From NCBI RefSeq assembly GCF_015680405.1, contig NZ_JADLJS010000023.1, positions 1-64,000 of the forward strand: a DNA stretch of 64,000 nt, given 5' to 3'. The notes below the pieces were generated by a model that worked only from the letters and a program-made list of their open reading frames with translations, was not told the DNA's origin and did no database searches. Of the stretch, positions 34,659 to 43,376 are shown in pieces. The position numbers and the translations under genes are program-made. The stretch is from Pseudomonas pudica. GTDB lineage: Bacteria > Pseudomonadota > Gammaproteobacteria > Pseudomonadales > Pseudomonadaceae. Positions within the stretch are counted from its first letter, which is position 1, and every line of letters starts with the position of its first letter.

Positions 34659-36722
34659 TTAGACGCGGAACTGCTCCATCAGCGCCTGCTGCTGGTTGGC
34701 CAGCCGGTTCAGGGCCTGGCTGATCCGCGCTGATTCATCGGCCTGGCCTGCCAGCGATTCGGTCACATCGCGAATGCCGGCAACATTGCGGTTTACTTCC
34801 TCGGCCACCGCGCTCTGCTCTTCAGCCGCCGAGGCAATCTGCAGGTTCATGTCGCTGATCACCGCCACTGCCTCGCCAATACGTTGTAGCGCCGGCAGCG
34901 CCTGTTCCATCCGCGCAGCGCTGTCCTGGGCCTGGCGCTGGCCTTCGTGCATGGCGCCCACCACATCCTGGGTGCCTTGCTGCAAGCCTTCGATGACCTG
35001 GCGAATTTCCTCCACCGACACCTGGGTACGCTGGGCCAGACCGCGCACTTCATCGGCCACCACGGCAAAACCACGCCCGGCTTCGCCTGCACGGGCGGCT
35101 TCGATGGCCGCGTTGAGCGCCAGCAGGTTGGTTTGCTCGGCAATGGTGCGGATCACTTCCAGCACCGAACCGATCTGCCCACTGCGGCCTTCCAGTGCGC
35201 GTGCTTCGTCCATGGCGCTGTTCATGCCGGCGGCCAGGCGGTCGATGCCCTGGCGGGTGCTGTCGATCAGTTGCAGGCCCTCGCGGCTGGCCTGGTCGGC
35301 AGCGCGTGCGGCCTGGGCCGCCTGCGAAGCGTTATGGGCGACATCAAGAGCGGTGGCGCTCATTTCATTGGCGGCTGTGGCCACCTGTTCGATTTCGCGG
35401 TGCTGTTGCTGCATGCCGCTGCTGGTCTGGCTGGCGATGGCTGCCGACTGGTCGGCGGTGCCTCGGGCTTCCTGCAGCGAGCCTTTGACCTGGGCTATGA
35501 CCGGCTGCAGCTTGTCGAGAAAGCGGTTGAACCAACCGGTAAGCTGGCCCAGTTCGTCCTGGCGGGCGTAGTCCAGGCGGCGGGTCAGGTCGCCTTCGCC
35601 GCTGGCGATGTCTTCCAGGCGCGCGGCCACGGCCAGGATTGGCCGGGTCACGCCGCGCGCGGTCAGCCATACAAGCAGCAAACCGACTACCGCCGCGCCC
35701 AGGCCAACCAGCAGGCTGGTGAGGTTGGCGCTGTGGTTGTGCGCATCCAGGCGCTGGTTGAGGGCGACCGCAGGCGCCTGCAGCACGCTTTCCGGCAGTT
35801 CCAGCAATACCTGCCAAGGTGCGGCATCAGGGATTGGCGTGAACGGGTGGGCAACACGCAGCAGGCCGTCGGCTACCGCCTTGTCCATGGGCTCGCCGAG
35901 TTTGCTGTCGTCGCGGCTGTTGCCGGCCAGCAGGCCAGCCGCGCTGGCGATACTGACCTGGCCCTGGCCGTCGAACAGTTCCCGGCGGCCGTCCAGGCTG
36001 AGCTGCTGCAGGTTGGCCAGGCCGATGTCCAGGCCGACCACGCCGACCACCTTGCCGTGCTCCAGCAGCGGCAGGGCGATGCTGGTCATCAGCACCTCGC
36101 GGCCATTCACTTCGTCGAGGTATGGCTCGAGCATGCAGGTTCTGGCGGTGTCCTGCGGACAGGTCAGCCAGCGGTTCTTCGCCACACCGTTGCTGCCGAT
36201 GCTGGCGTCACCGAGCATCGATTCCGGCATGGCTTCAAGCTCCAGGGTGCCGGGGCGGGGTTGTGACCAGTACAGCGAGAAGCGCCCGCGCTCATTGCTG
36301 CCCATGGCATCCTGGCCGAGGTACTGGCTGTCCGGGTCCAGGGCGTTGGGCTGGAACACCAGGTAAAGGCCGATCACATCCGGGTTGCCGGCCAGGCTGG
36401 CGCGGGCCTGGCGCGTCAGTTCGGCGCGCAGGTCGTTGCCGCCACGGGCCTTGAGCACCTGCACCAGGCGGGCAAAGCCATTGCCGTACTGGTAGGCGTC
36501 CATGAAATAGCGCTGGATGCGCAGGGCCTGGGTTTCGGCATGGGCCTGCAGGCGCAGGCGTGCGCTGCTGTCGAGCATTTCGGTGTTGGCCTGGTTGACC
36601 AATGCTGCGCTGCGCCGCGCCTGGGCCAGCGACGTGGTTACCAGCAGGGCGACGATGGCCAGCAGGCACAGGCCGGCGAGCAGGGTGATCTTCCACTGGA
36701 TGGAGAGGCGACGCAGCGGCAT
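34659..36722 (-). CDS. mcpU: dCache methyl-accepting chemotaxis protein, probable polyamine receptor McpU
   Basis: 687 residues. TM1 at about 13-31, a periplasmic double-Cache sensor (about 35-330), TM2 at 334-355, HAMP, then a full signalling domain with the hairpin-tip motif EQTNLLALNAAIEAARAGE. The P. putida KT2440 receptor at this locus, PP_1228 McpU, senses putrescine and other polyamines (established). The adjacent gene is a PuuP-type putrescine importer, which supports the same ligand. Ligand specificity itself is not readable from the motifs I can check. A hairpin between it and puuP makes the two separate or only partly linked units. Confidence 0.85.
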   Translation of the reverse strand: MPLRRLSIQWKITLLAGLCLLAIVALLVTTSLAQARRSAALVNQANTEMLDSSARLRLQAHAETQALRIQRYFMDAYQYGNGFARLVQVLKARGGNDLRAELTRQARASLAGNPDVIGLYLVFQPNALDPDSQYLGQDAMGSNERGRFSLYWSQPRPGTLELEAMPESMLGDASIGSNGVAKNRWLTCPQDTARTCMLEPYLDEVNGREVLMTSIALPLLEHGKVVGVVGLDIGLANLQQLSLDGRRELFDGQGQVSIASAAGLLAGNSRDDSKLGEPMDKAVADGLLRVAHPFTPIPDAAPWQVLLELPESVLQAPAVALNQRLDAHNHSANLTSLLVGLGAAVVGLLLVWLTARGVTRPILAVAARLEDIASGEGDLTRRLDYARQDELGQLTGWFNRFLDKLQPVIAQVKGSLQEARGTADQSAAIASQTSSGMQQQHREIEQVATAANEMSATALDVAHNASQAAQAARAADQASREGLQLIDSTRQGIDRLAAGMNSAMDEARALEGRSGQIGSVLEVIRTIAEQTNLLALNAAIEAARAGEAGRGFAVVADEVRGLAQRTQVSVEEIRQVIEGLQQGTQDVVGAMHEGQRQAQDSAARMEQALPALQRIGEAVAVISDMNLQIASAAEEQSAVAEEVNRNVAGIRDVTESLAGQADESARISQALNRLANQQQALMEQFRV

Positions 36723-36748
36723 GAGGGCTTTCCTTTTCGATCAAATGC

Positions 36749-36777
36749 AACGCCCGCGATCAGGCGCGGGCGTTGTC
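36749..36777 (-). terminator. Hairpin after the puuP gene
   Basis: AACGCCCGCG (36749-36758) / CGCGGGCGTT (36765-36774), 10 bp with a 6-nt loop. It lies 14 nt past the puuP stop and 26 nt before mcpU. The T-run is short, so read-through into mcpU is possible. Confidence 0.65.
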
Positions 36778-36788
36778 GACAGCATGGG

Positions 36789-38141
36789 TCATTCAGCGAT
36801 GTAGTTGGGTGGGGAGTCCCTGAAAGCTTTGGTCAGCCAGGCCAGGTACAGCAGGCCGAGCAGTGCCCAGACACCACCGAACAGCAGCGAGTGGGCGTTC
36901 AGGTCCAGCCACAGCGAGACGATTATGCAGAAGCCGATGGTGGGCGCCACCAGGTACGTCAGCTGATTGGCCAGGCCCTGGCGCTTGCCTTCGCGCAGGT
37001 AGCAGTGGTTGATCACCGACAGGTTGACGAAGCTGAACGCGACCAGCGCACCGAAGTTGATGATCGAGGTGGCGGTGACCAGGTCGAAGAAGATCGCCGA
37101 CAGCGAAATCAGGCCCACCACCGCGATGTTCAGCACCGGCGTCTTGTAGCGCGAGTGCAGCCGGGCGAACAGGCTGGCCGGGATCACGTTATCGCGGCCC
37201 ATCACGTACAGCAGGCGCGACACGCTGGTCTGTGAGGCCAGGCCCGAGGCGATGGTGTTGATCACGGTGCAGGCGATGAAGATCGACTGGAACAGCTTGC
37301 CGCCGACGTACAGGGCGATTTCCGGCAGTGCCGCTTCCTGGTCGTGGAAGCGGGACATGGTCGGGAAGTAAGCCTGGATGAAGTACGACACGGTGATGAA
37401 CACCAGGCCGCCAATCAGGGCGGTGAGGAAGATCGCGCGAGGGATGGTCTTGCCCGGGTCGCGGGTTTCTTCGGACAGGCAGGTGACCGCGTCGAAGCCG
37501 AGGAACGAGAAGCACAGGATGGTCGCACCGGCGGCCAGGGCGCTGAGCTGGGTCTTGTCGTCGGCGAACGGCAGCAGGCTCCAGGCGGTACCCAGCCCTT
37601 CACCCTGGTCCAGGCCACGCACGCACAGGTAGATGAACACGGCGATGATCGCCACCTGCACGGCCACGAACAGCAGGTTGAAGTGCGCCACCAGGTTCAC
37701 GCTGCGCATGTTGATCAGGCTGATCAGGGTGACGAAGCCGGCTACCCACATCCACTCCGGTACTTCCGGGAACATGGCCGAAAGGTACAGCTTGGCCAGC
37801 AAGGCGTTGACCATTGGCAGCAGCAGGTAGTCGAGCAACGACGACCAGCCGACCAGGAAGCCGACGTGCGGGTTGATCGCGCGCTGGGTGTAGGTATAGG
37901 CCGAGCCCGACTGTGGGAAGCGCCTTACCAGTGTGCCGTAGCTCACGGCGGTGAACAGGATCCCGGCCAGCGCCAGGATGTAGGCGCTGGGTACGTGGCC
38001 GGCAGTAATCCCGGAAACGATGCCGAAGGTGTCGAACACGGTCATCGGGGTCAGGTAGGCCAGGCCGATGATGATCACGTGCCAGAGGCGCAGGGTTTTA
38101 CGGAGTTGGCCGTTGCCGGAAGCGCTGTGATCAGGCTGCAT
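36789..38141 (-). CDS. puuP: Putrescine importer PuuP (APC family)
   Basis: 450 residues with 12 hydrophobic segments. Long stretches match what I remember of E. coli PuuP, for example GLAYLTPMTVFDTFGIVSG, GSAYTYTQRAINPHVGF and ASVSRLLYVMGRDNV-like blocks (here QTSVSRLLYVMGRDNV), so it very probably imports putrescine with protons. The start at 38141 (MQPDHSASGNG) has AGGAG upstream; the longer frame to 38195 adds an unlikely Pro-rich leader. It lies just upstream of the mcpU chemoreceptor, linking sensing and uptake of polyamines. Its promoter is in the AT-rich stretch 38250-38420. Confidence 0.9.
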   Translation of the reverse strand: MQPDHSASGNGQLRKTLRLWHVIIIGLAYLTPMTVFDTFGIVSGITAGHVPSAYILALAGILFTAVSYGTLVRRFPQSGSAYTYTQRAINPHVGFLVGWSSLLDYLLLPMVNALLAKLYLSAMFPEVPEWMWVAGFVTLISLINMRSVNLVAHFNLLFVAVQVAIIAVFIYLCVRGLDQGEGLGTAWSLLPFADDKTQLSALAAGATILCFSFLGFDAVTCLSEETRDPGKTIPRAIFLTALIGGLVFITVSYFIQAYFPTMSRFHDQEAALPEIALYVGGKLFQSIFIACTVINTIASGLASQTSVSRLLYVMGRDNVIPASLFARLHSRYKTPVLNIAVVGLISLSAIFFDLVTATSIINFGALVAFSFVNLSVINHCYLREGKRQGLANQLTYLVAPTIGFCIIVSLWLDLNAHSLLFGGVWALLGLLYLAWLTKAFRDSPPNYIAE

Positions 38142-38586
38142 GCTGGCATGGCTCCTGCGGCTGGGCGTAAACGGCGGGCACGGTGTACTGCGCATGCGGC
38201 AAGGGCGAGCGGGTGGGCTCCATGTTGTTCACCTTTATTGTTGGAGCAGCGGGGACGCGGGGGAGCGCGCAAAGTGGTGAAAATAAAAAACGATGGGTAG
38301 CTTAGTGTCAAGTTAAACATGACAAGATGTTGCTGGATTGAAATATTTATCGATTAAAGTGGGGTTTTGTTCGGTTTTTGCGCGTTTTTTTGCGGTTATG
38401 ATCAATTTTGGTGTTCGCAAAAATTAACGAAGGCCGGTCGCACTTGGAAGATATGTCAGGCGTTTCCCAAAAACGGGATTTCTCGAGACTGGCCAGCGCC
38501 AGGGCTGGGCTGCAGTGGTACTCTTGGCGTCCTGTGTGGCCCTTGGCCGCCTACGAAGCCCATATGGACAGCAATCGGTTCTATTC
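38142..38586. other. Divergent promoter region puuP / ydgA
   Basis: 445 nt with no credible gene. The middle (about 38280-38420) is strikingly AT-rich for this genome and carries several TATTTAT/TTAAAC-like segments suitable for -10 boxes on both strands. No single promoter could be fixed by eye. Confidence 0.5.
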
Positions 38587-40095
38587 ATGAAGAAATCAGT
38601 TGGCATCCTTTCCGGCCTGGCTATCGCCATTGCCGTCGTAACCACCGCTGGTGCCTGGTACACCGGCAAGCAGCTGCCTGCGGAGCTGGACAACGCCCTG
38701 GTCCGCAGCAACGCAGAACTCAAGAAGGCCCTGGTGAGTACCGGTGGCAGCATGAGCATCGAACGGGTGTCGCTGGAGCAGCATTTCTTCAGCAGTACCG
38801 CCCAGTACCGGCTCAAGGCCCGCGATATCAACCTGGGCGAAGGCGAAGTTGTGAATTTCGACGTGGGCGTTACCGACCAGATCGAGCACGGCCCGTTCCC
38901 CTGGTCGCGGGTAAAGGCGCTTAAGCTGATGCCGGTGCTGGCAGTCAGCAACAGCACGCTGCAGAAGGACGACGCCACCGCACCGTGGTTTGCCGCAGCG
39001 GGCGAGCAGGCCCCGGTCAGTGCCCAGACCAGCCTGGGCTACGATGGCAATGTTGTCAGCCAGGTCCAGCTGGCGCCAGTCAAGCTCGACGAAGCGGACG
39101 GCAACAGCCTCGACTTCTCGGGCATGCAACTGCAAGTCAGTGGTGACCAGGAAGGCAAGGCCTCGAGCTTCCACGGCCAGGCCGATCGGTTCGTGATGAA
39201 ACTGGTACGCGATGACCAGCCGCCTGCCACTTTCGAGCTCAACGGCCTTAAGGTCGGCGGCCAGCTGGCGGCCACCGCGCACGAGGCCATCTATGTAGGC
39301 AATGTCGACCTGGCGCTGGCCGAAACCAAGGTCACTCTGGGGCCGAAACAGCAGGTGCTGGTGGTCAAGGGGCTGGAGCAGAACGCCCTGCAAGCCCTTG
39401 AGGGCCCGGATACCGTGGGTGGCCGCGTGGAGTACAAGGTCGGGGATATCACCTGGGATGGCCGTGCGGTGGGCAAGGCGCAGATGGCAGTGAGCATCAC
39501 GTCGGTCAACGCGCCGGCGCTACAGGCGCTGTCGACGTGGTACCAGGCGCACCTGCCGGAATTCGAGGCCGCAACTGCCGCTGGCCAGCCGGTGCCGGAA
39601 ATCCAGATGGACGATGAGGAGAAGGCCAGGTTCCAGGGCGAGCTGCAGAAGTTGCTGGCTGCCAAGCCCCGGGTGGCAGTGGAAAACCTGTCGTTCAGGA
39701 CCGCCAATGGCGAAAGCCGCTTTGACCTGTCGATGGGCTTCGCCGCCCCGGCCAGCTTCGACCTGCCGCCTGATCAATTGAGCAAGCAACTGATCACCGA
39801 GGTGAAGAGCAAGCTGTCGTTGTCCAAGCCTATGATCGGCGACCTGGCAACCTTGCAGGCACTGCTGGATGGCCAGACCGACGCCCAAGCCATTGCCATG
39901 CAATCGAGCCAGGCCGGGGAAATGGTCGGCATGATGGCGCTGCAGAGTGGCATGGCCACCGTGCAGGGCAACGATGTGGTAAGCAGCCTGCACTATGCCG
40001 ATGGCATGGTCGACTTCAACGGCAAGAAGATGACCGTGGAAGAGTTCGCGATGCTCATGGCCTCGCACCTGGCGGCCCTGTCGCCGCAGGGCTGA
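38587..40095 (+). CDS. YdgA-family (DUF945) envelope protein
   Basis: 502 residues from the ATG at 38587 (MKKSVGILSGLAIAIAVVTTAG), an N-terminal signal or anchor segment. The rest is a long series of beta-rich segments typical of YdgA/DUF945 proteins, related to AsmA-like envelope proteins. Motifs such as FPWSRVKALKLMPVLA and NFDVGVTDQIEHGP fit the family. Role unknown; likely periplasm-facing inner membrane. Alone, ending at a REP pair. Confidence 0.8.
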   Translation: MKKSVGILSGLAIAIAVVTTAGAWYTGKQLPAELDNALVRSNAELKKALVSTGGSMSIERVSLEQHFFSSTAQYRLKARDINLGEGEVVNFDVGVTDQIEHGPFPWSRVKALKLMPVLAVSNSTLQKDDATAPWFAAAGEQAPVSAQTSLGYDGNVVSQVQLAPVKLDEADGNSLDFSGMQLQVSGDQEGKASSFHGQADRFVMKLVRDDQPPATFELNGLKVGGQLAATAHEAIYVGNVDLALAETKVTLGPKQQVLVVKGLEQNALQALEGPDTVGGRVEYKVGDITWDGRAVGKAQMAVSITSVNAPALQALSTWYQAHLPEFEAATAAGQPVPEIQMDDEEKARFQGELQKLLAAKPRVAVENLSFRTANGESRFDLSMGFAAPASFDLPPDQLSKQLITEVKSKLSLSKPMIGDLATLQALLDGQTDAQAIAMQSSQAGEMVGMMALQSGMATVQGNDVVSSLHYADGMVDFNGKKMTVEEFAMLMASHLAALSPQG

Positions 40096-40101
40096 CGTTT
40101 C

Positions 40102-40212
40102 TCCTGTTCCGGCCTTTTCGCGGGCGCGTCCGCTTCCACAGGTTACTCCTTGCCCCTGAGGGCAGCGCTGTAACGGTGGGAGCGGGCGTGCCCGCGAAGA
40201 GGCCAGCACAGG
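40102..40212. repeat. REP pair (GGGCGTGCCCGCGAA variant)
   Basis: Two facing REP cores, with GCGGGCGCGTCCGC on the left and GCGGGCGTGCCCGCGAA on the right, bounded by CCTGTTCCGGCC and GGCCAGCACAGG. Located just after ydgA. Confidence 0.85.
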
Positions 40213-40390
40213 CAAAACAAAAACCACTTTAGAATTCGCTGGATTGTCTGTAGCCTTCGGCCTCCGATAATAATCCGCGCCCGCAGAGGGCCGTGGCGGC
40301 CTTCGTGCCGTCCGGCACCCTTAGCCGATCTGTCAGGGCCGGGTGATACACTCGATTCGACGCGCGCACGCGCCTGCAGGTCCAGCGATC

Positions 40391-41449
40391 ATGACCCAGA
40401 TTTCCGAACGCCTGTTGGTTCAGGCCCACCTCGACGCCAAGCAGCCCAACCCGCTGACAGCCGAGCAGGAGGCCGAATACCGTGCGGCCATTGCTGCCGA
40501 GCTCAAGGCCCAGAACGCCGTGCTGGTCGCCCACTATTACTGCGACCCGGTCATCCAGGCGCTGGCCGAAGAAACCGGCGGCTGCGTGTCCGACTCGCTG
40601 GAAATGGCCCGCTTCGGCAAAAACCACCCGGCCGAAACCGTGATCGTCGCCGGTGTGCGCTTCATGGGCGAGACGGCGAAAATCCTCACCCCGGAAAAGC
40701 GCGTGCTGATGCCGACCCTGGAGGCTACCTGCTCGCTCGACCTGGGTTGCCCGGTAGAAGAGTTTTCGGCCTTCTGCGACCAGCATCCCGAACGTACCGT
40801 GGTGGTCTACGCCAACACTTCCGCTGCCGTGAAGGCCCGTGCCGACTGGGTGGTGACCTCGAGCTGCGCGCTGGAAATCGTCGAAAGCCTGATGGACAAC
40901 GGCGAGACCATCATCTGGGGCCCGGACCAGCACCTGGGGCGTTACATCCAGAAGCAAACCGGTGCCGACATGCTGCTGTGGGACGGTGCCTGCATCGTTC
41001 ACGAAGAGTTCAAGTCGCGCCAGTTGGCCGACATGAAGGCGCTGTACCCGGATGCGGCGATTCTGGTGCACCCCGAGTCGCCGGAAGCGGTGATCGAGCT
41101 GGCCGATGCGGTGGGCTCCACCAGCCAGCTGATCAAGGCTGCCCAGACCCTGCCGAACAAGACCTTCATCGTCGCCACCGACCGCGGCATCTTCTACAAG
41201 ATGCAGCAGCTGTGCCCGGACAAGGAGTTCGTCGAAGCCCCCACCGCCGGTAATGGCGCGGCGTGCCGCAGCTGCGCGCATTGCCCGTGGATGGCGATGA
41301 ATACCCTGGAGCGGGTGCTGGATTGCCTGCGTAATGGCACGAACGAGATCTTCGTCGACCCGGCGCTGGTGCCGAAGGCAATCAAGCCGCTGAACCGGAT
41401 GCTGGACTTTACCCAGGCAGCGCGCCTGAAGTTGTCCGGTAACGCCTGA
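40391..41449 (+). CDS. nadA: Quinolinate synthase A
   Basis: 352 residues from the ATG at 40391. 4Fe-4S enzyme that condenses iminoaspartate with dihydroxyacetone phosphate to quinolinate in NAD synthesis. The three cluster cysteines can be placed in HYYCDP, TSSCALE and the C-x2-C-x2-C stretch CRSCAHCPW. The leader 40213-40390 contains a GTGCC/GGCAC hairpin near 40309-40322 of unknown use. Transcribed alone, ending at a REP pair. Confidence 0.96.
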   Translation: MTQISERLLVQAHLDAKQPNPLTAEQEAEYRAAIAAELKAQNAVLVAHYYCDPVIQALAEETGGCVSDSLEMARFGKNHPAETVIVAGVRFMGETAKILTPEKRVLMPTLEATCSLDLGCPVEEFSAFCDQHPERTVVVYANTSAAVKARADWVVTSSCALEIVESLMDNGETIIWGPDQHLGRYIQKQTGADMLLWDGACIVHEEFKSRQLADMKALYPDAAILVHPESPEAVIELADAVGSTSQLIKAAQTLPNKTFIVATDRGIFYKMQQLCPDKEFVEAPTAGNGAACRSCAHCPWMAMNTLERVLDCLRNGTNEIFVDPALVPKAIKPLNRMLDFTQAARLKLSGNA

Positions 41450-41464
41450 CGCCAGACCGCGTCG

Positions 41465-41556
41465 CTTTCTTCGCGGGTAAACCCGCTCCCACAGGGACAG
41501 CACAGCGCTCACGGGCGGTGCGGTCCCTGTGGGAGCGGGTTTACCCGCGAAAGGGC
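41465..41556. repeat. REP pair between converging nadA and bepA-like gene
   Basis: Facing copies of the canonical core (CGCGGGTAAACCCGCTCCCACAGGG on the left, mirrored on the right), extended by GAC/GTC. The right end is 2 nt from the stop of the M48 peptidase gene. Confidence 0.92.
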
Positions 41557-41558
41557 CG

Positions 41559-42995
41559 TCAACGCCCCATCATTTCCTGAACCATGCGCTGTTGCTCCAT
41601 GATCTCGCGCTGGCGCTGGTCAATCTGTGCTGCCAACGGGAAGTTCCCACCCGACCGGCGCTTGGCGTAATCCAGCTGCTGGATCGCCTGGTCGAAATCG
41701 CCCACCAGGGTGAAGTACTCGGCCCGCGCCCGGTGCAAGCCAATGGTATTGCCCGAAAGCCCCCGCACTTCGGCCATGTCGTACCACACGTCCGGGTCAT
41801 CCGGCCGGCTCTTCACCAGTTCGTTCAGCACCTTTTCCGCCTCGGCGGGCTTGTTCAGCTTCACCAGCAGATCGGCACGCACCTGCTTCAGCGGGTAGTT
41901 GCCCGGGTACAACCCCTGCATGCGTTCGGCGCGCTGCTGCGCGTCGGCCAGGCGGTTGTTGGTGATGTCCAGGTCGATCTGCGCCAGGTTGTAGGTAATG
42001 TCGTTGGGCGCCTTGGCCAGCAGCGGCTTGAGCAGTTCGCGCGCCTCGTTCAGCTGGCCGCCCTTGATCTGCGCCAGGGCCAGGCCGTAACGCGCGGCGT
42101 CCAGCTTGGGGTCTTCGTCCAGCTGGGCGCGGAAGCGTTTGGCCGCCAGCCCAGGGGTGCCTTCGTAGGTCAGCGCCACCCGGGCACGGATCAGCTGGTA
42201 GCGCATGCTGTCCTCGACGCCGCCCTTGGGAGCCTGCTCGGCGCGGTTGCGGGTGTCGGCGATACGCGACTCGGTTACCGGGTGGGTCAGCAGGAATTCC
42301 GGCGGCTTTGCATCGTAACGGTACTGCCGGGCCAGGCGCTCGAACATGGTCGGCATGTTGCGCGGGTCGTAGCCGGCCTTTTCCAGGTTCTGGATGCCGA
42401 TGCGGTCGGCTTCCTGTTCGTTCTGCCGCGAGAAGCGCCGCTGTTCCTGGATCGCTGCCGCCTGGGTACCGGCGATCACACCGATACCGGCATCACCGCC
42501 GCCACCGGCCGCCAGCACGATACCGGCCAGCAGCGCCGCCATCATCGGTAGCTGCATGCGCTGCTGGGCCTCGACGCCGCGGGCGAAGTGGCGCTGCGAC
42601 AAGTGCGCCAGTTCGTGGGCCAGTACCGAGGCGTACTCGCCTTCGGTCTGGGCGTTGAGGAACAGCCCGCCGTTGACCCCCACGATACCGCCCGGGGCGG
42701 CAAAGGCATTGAGCTCGCGGCTATCGATGAGGATGAATTCCAGGCGGCGGTCCTGCAGTTGGCTGGTTTCGGCCAGGCGGTACACGCTGGTTTCGACGTA
42801 GTCCTTCAGCTGCGGGTCGTTGAGCTGGTTGACCTGGCCGCGCAGCAGGCTCAGCCAGGCACGGCCGAGCTGGTGCTCCTGCTGTGGCGAGACGATCGCG
42901 GAACTGGCGTCGCCCAGTGATGGCAGGTCGTCAGCATGGCCGGGAAGGGCCAACAGGCAGGCCAGCGTCAGCAGGGTAGGGCGCAGTAGATTCAT
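41559..42995 (-). CDS. bepA: BepA-like M48 metalloprotease/chaperone
   Basis: 478 residues. Signal peptide about 1-21 (ending GHA), peptidase M48 domain with HELAH (127-131) and the third zinc ligand in NEQEADRIG, then TPR units in the C-terminal 200 residues (RARVALTYEG..., ALAQIKGGQLNEARELL..., RAERMQGLYPGN...). BepA degrades or helps fold stalled outer-membrane proteins such as LptD at the BAM complex. Divergent from the tusA-like gene, as in P. aeruginosa PA1005-PA1006. Confidence 0.93.
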   Translation of the reverse strand: MNLLRPTLLTLACLLALPGHADDLPSLGDASSAIVSPQQEHQLGRAWLSLLRGQVNQLNDPQLKDYVETSVYRLAETSQLQDRRLEFILIDSRELNAFAAPGGIVGVNGGLFLNAQTEGEYASVLAHELAHLSQRHFARGVEAQQRMQLPMMAALLAGIVLAAGGGGDAGIGVIAGTQAAAIQEQRRFSRQNEQEADRIGIQNLEKAGYDPRNMPTMFERLARQYRYDAKPPEFLLTHPVTESRIADTRNRAEQAPKGGVEDSMRYQLIRARVALTYEGTPGLAAKRFRAQLDEDPKLDAARYGLALAQIKGGQLNEARELLKPLLAKAPNDITYNLAQIDLDITNNRLADAQQRAERMQGLYPGNYPLKQVRADLLVKLNKPAEAEKVLNELVKSRPDDPDVWYDMAEVRGLSGNTIGLHRARAEYFTLVGDFDQAIQQLDYAKRRSGGNFPLAAQIDQRQREIMEQQRMVQEMMGR

Positions 42996-43117
42996 GCATG
43001 AAGCTCGCGTCGGTCAAAGATACCTACTGTAGCGGGCTCACACGTTGGCGACCAGTGGCGCTATCCTAGCCGGCCAAATCCAGATACCGCCTGGCAATAC
43101 CGTTGGAGAGCCCCGCA

Positions 43118-43357
43118 ATGAGTGAAACCCTGACTTGTGACGCCGAACTGGACGCCAGCGGGCTGAATTGCCCTTTACCGCTGCTGAAGGCCAAGATGGA
43201 GCTCAACCGCCTGGCCAGCGGCGCGGTGCTCAAGGTAATCGCCACCGACGCCGGCTCCCAGCGTGACTTCCGCACTTTCGCCCAGTTGGCAGGTCATACC
43301 CTGCTGCGGGAAACGGCCGAGGCCGGCACCTACACTTACTGGCTGCGCAAGGCCTGA
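43118..43357 (+). CDS. TusA/SirA-family sulfur-carrier protein (PA1006-like)
   Basis: 79 residues from the ATG at 43118 with GGAGAG upstream; a TTG at 43103 is an unlikely alternative. The sulfurtransferase motif NCPLPLLKAK gives the persulfide Cys18 in CPxP. In P. aeruginosa the homologue in this position, PA1006, carries a persulfide and is needed for molybdenum cofactor enzymes and nitrate respiration (established). The same role is likely here, but not E. coli-type 2-thiouridylation for certain. The perM gene follows after 19 nt. Confidence 0.9.
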   Translation: MSETLTCDAELDASGLNCPLPLLKAKMELNRLASGAVLKVIATDAGSQRDFRTFAQLAGHTLLRETAEAGTYTYWLRKA

Positions 43358-43376
43358 GTCTTTCCAAGGATCGTCA

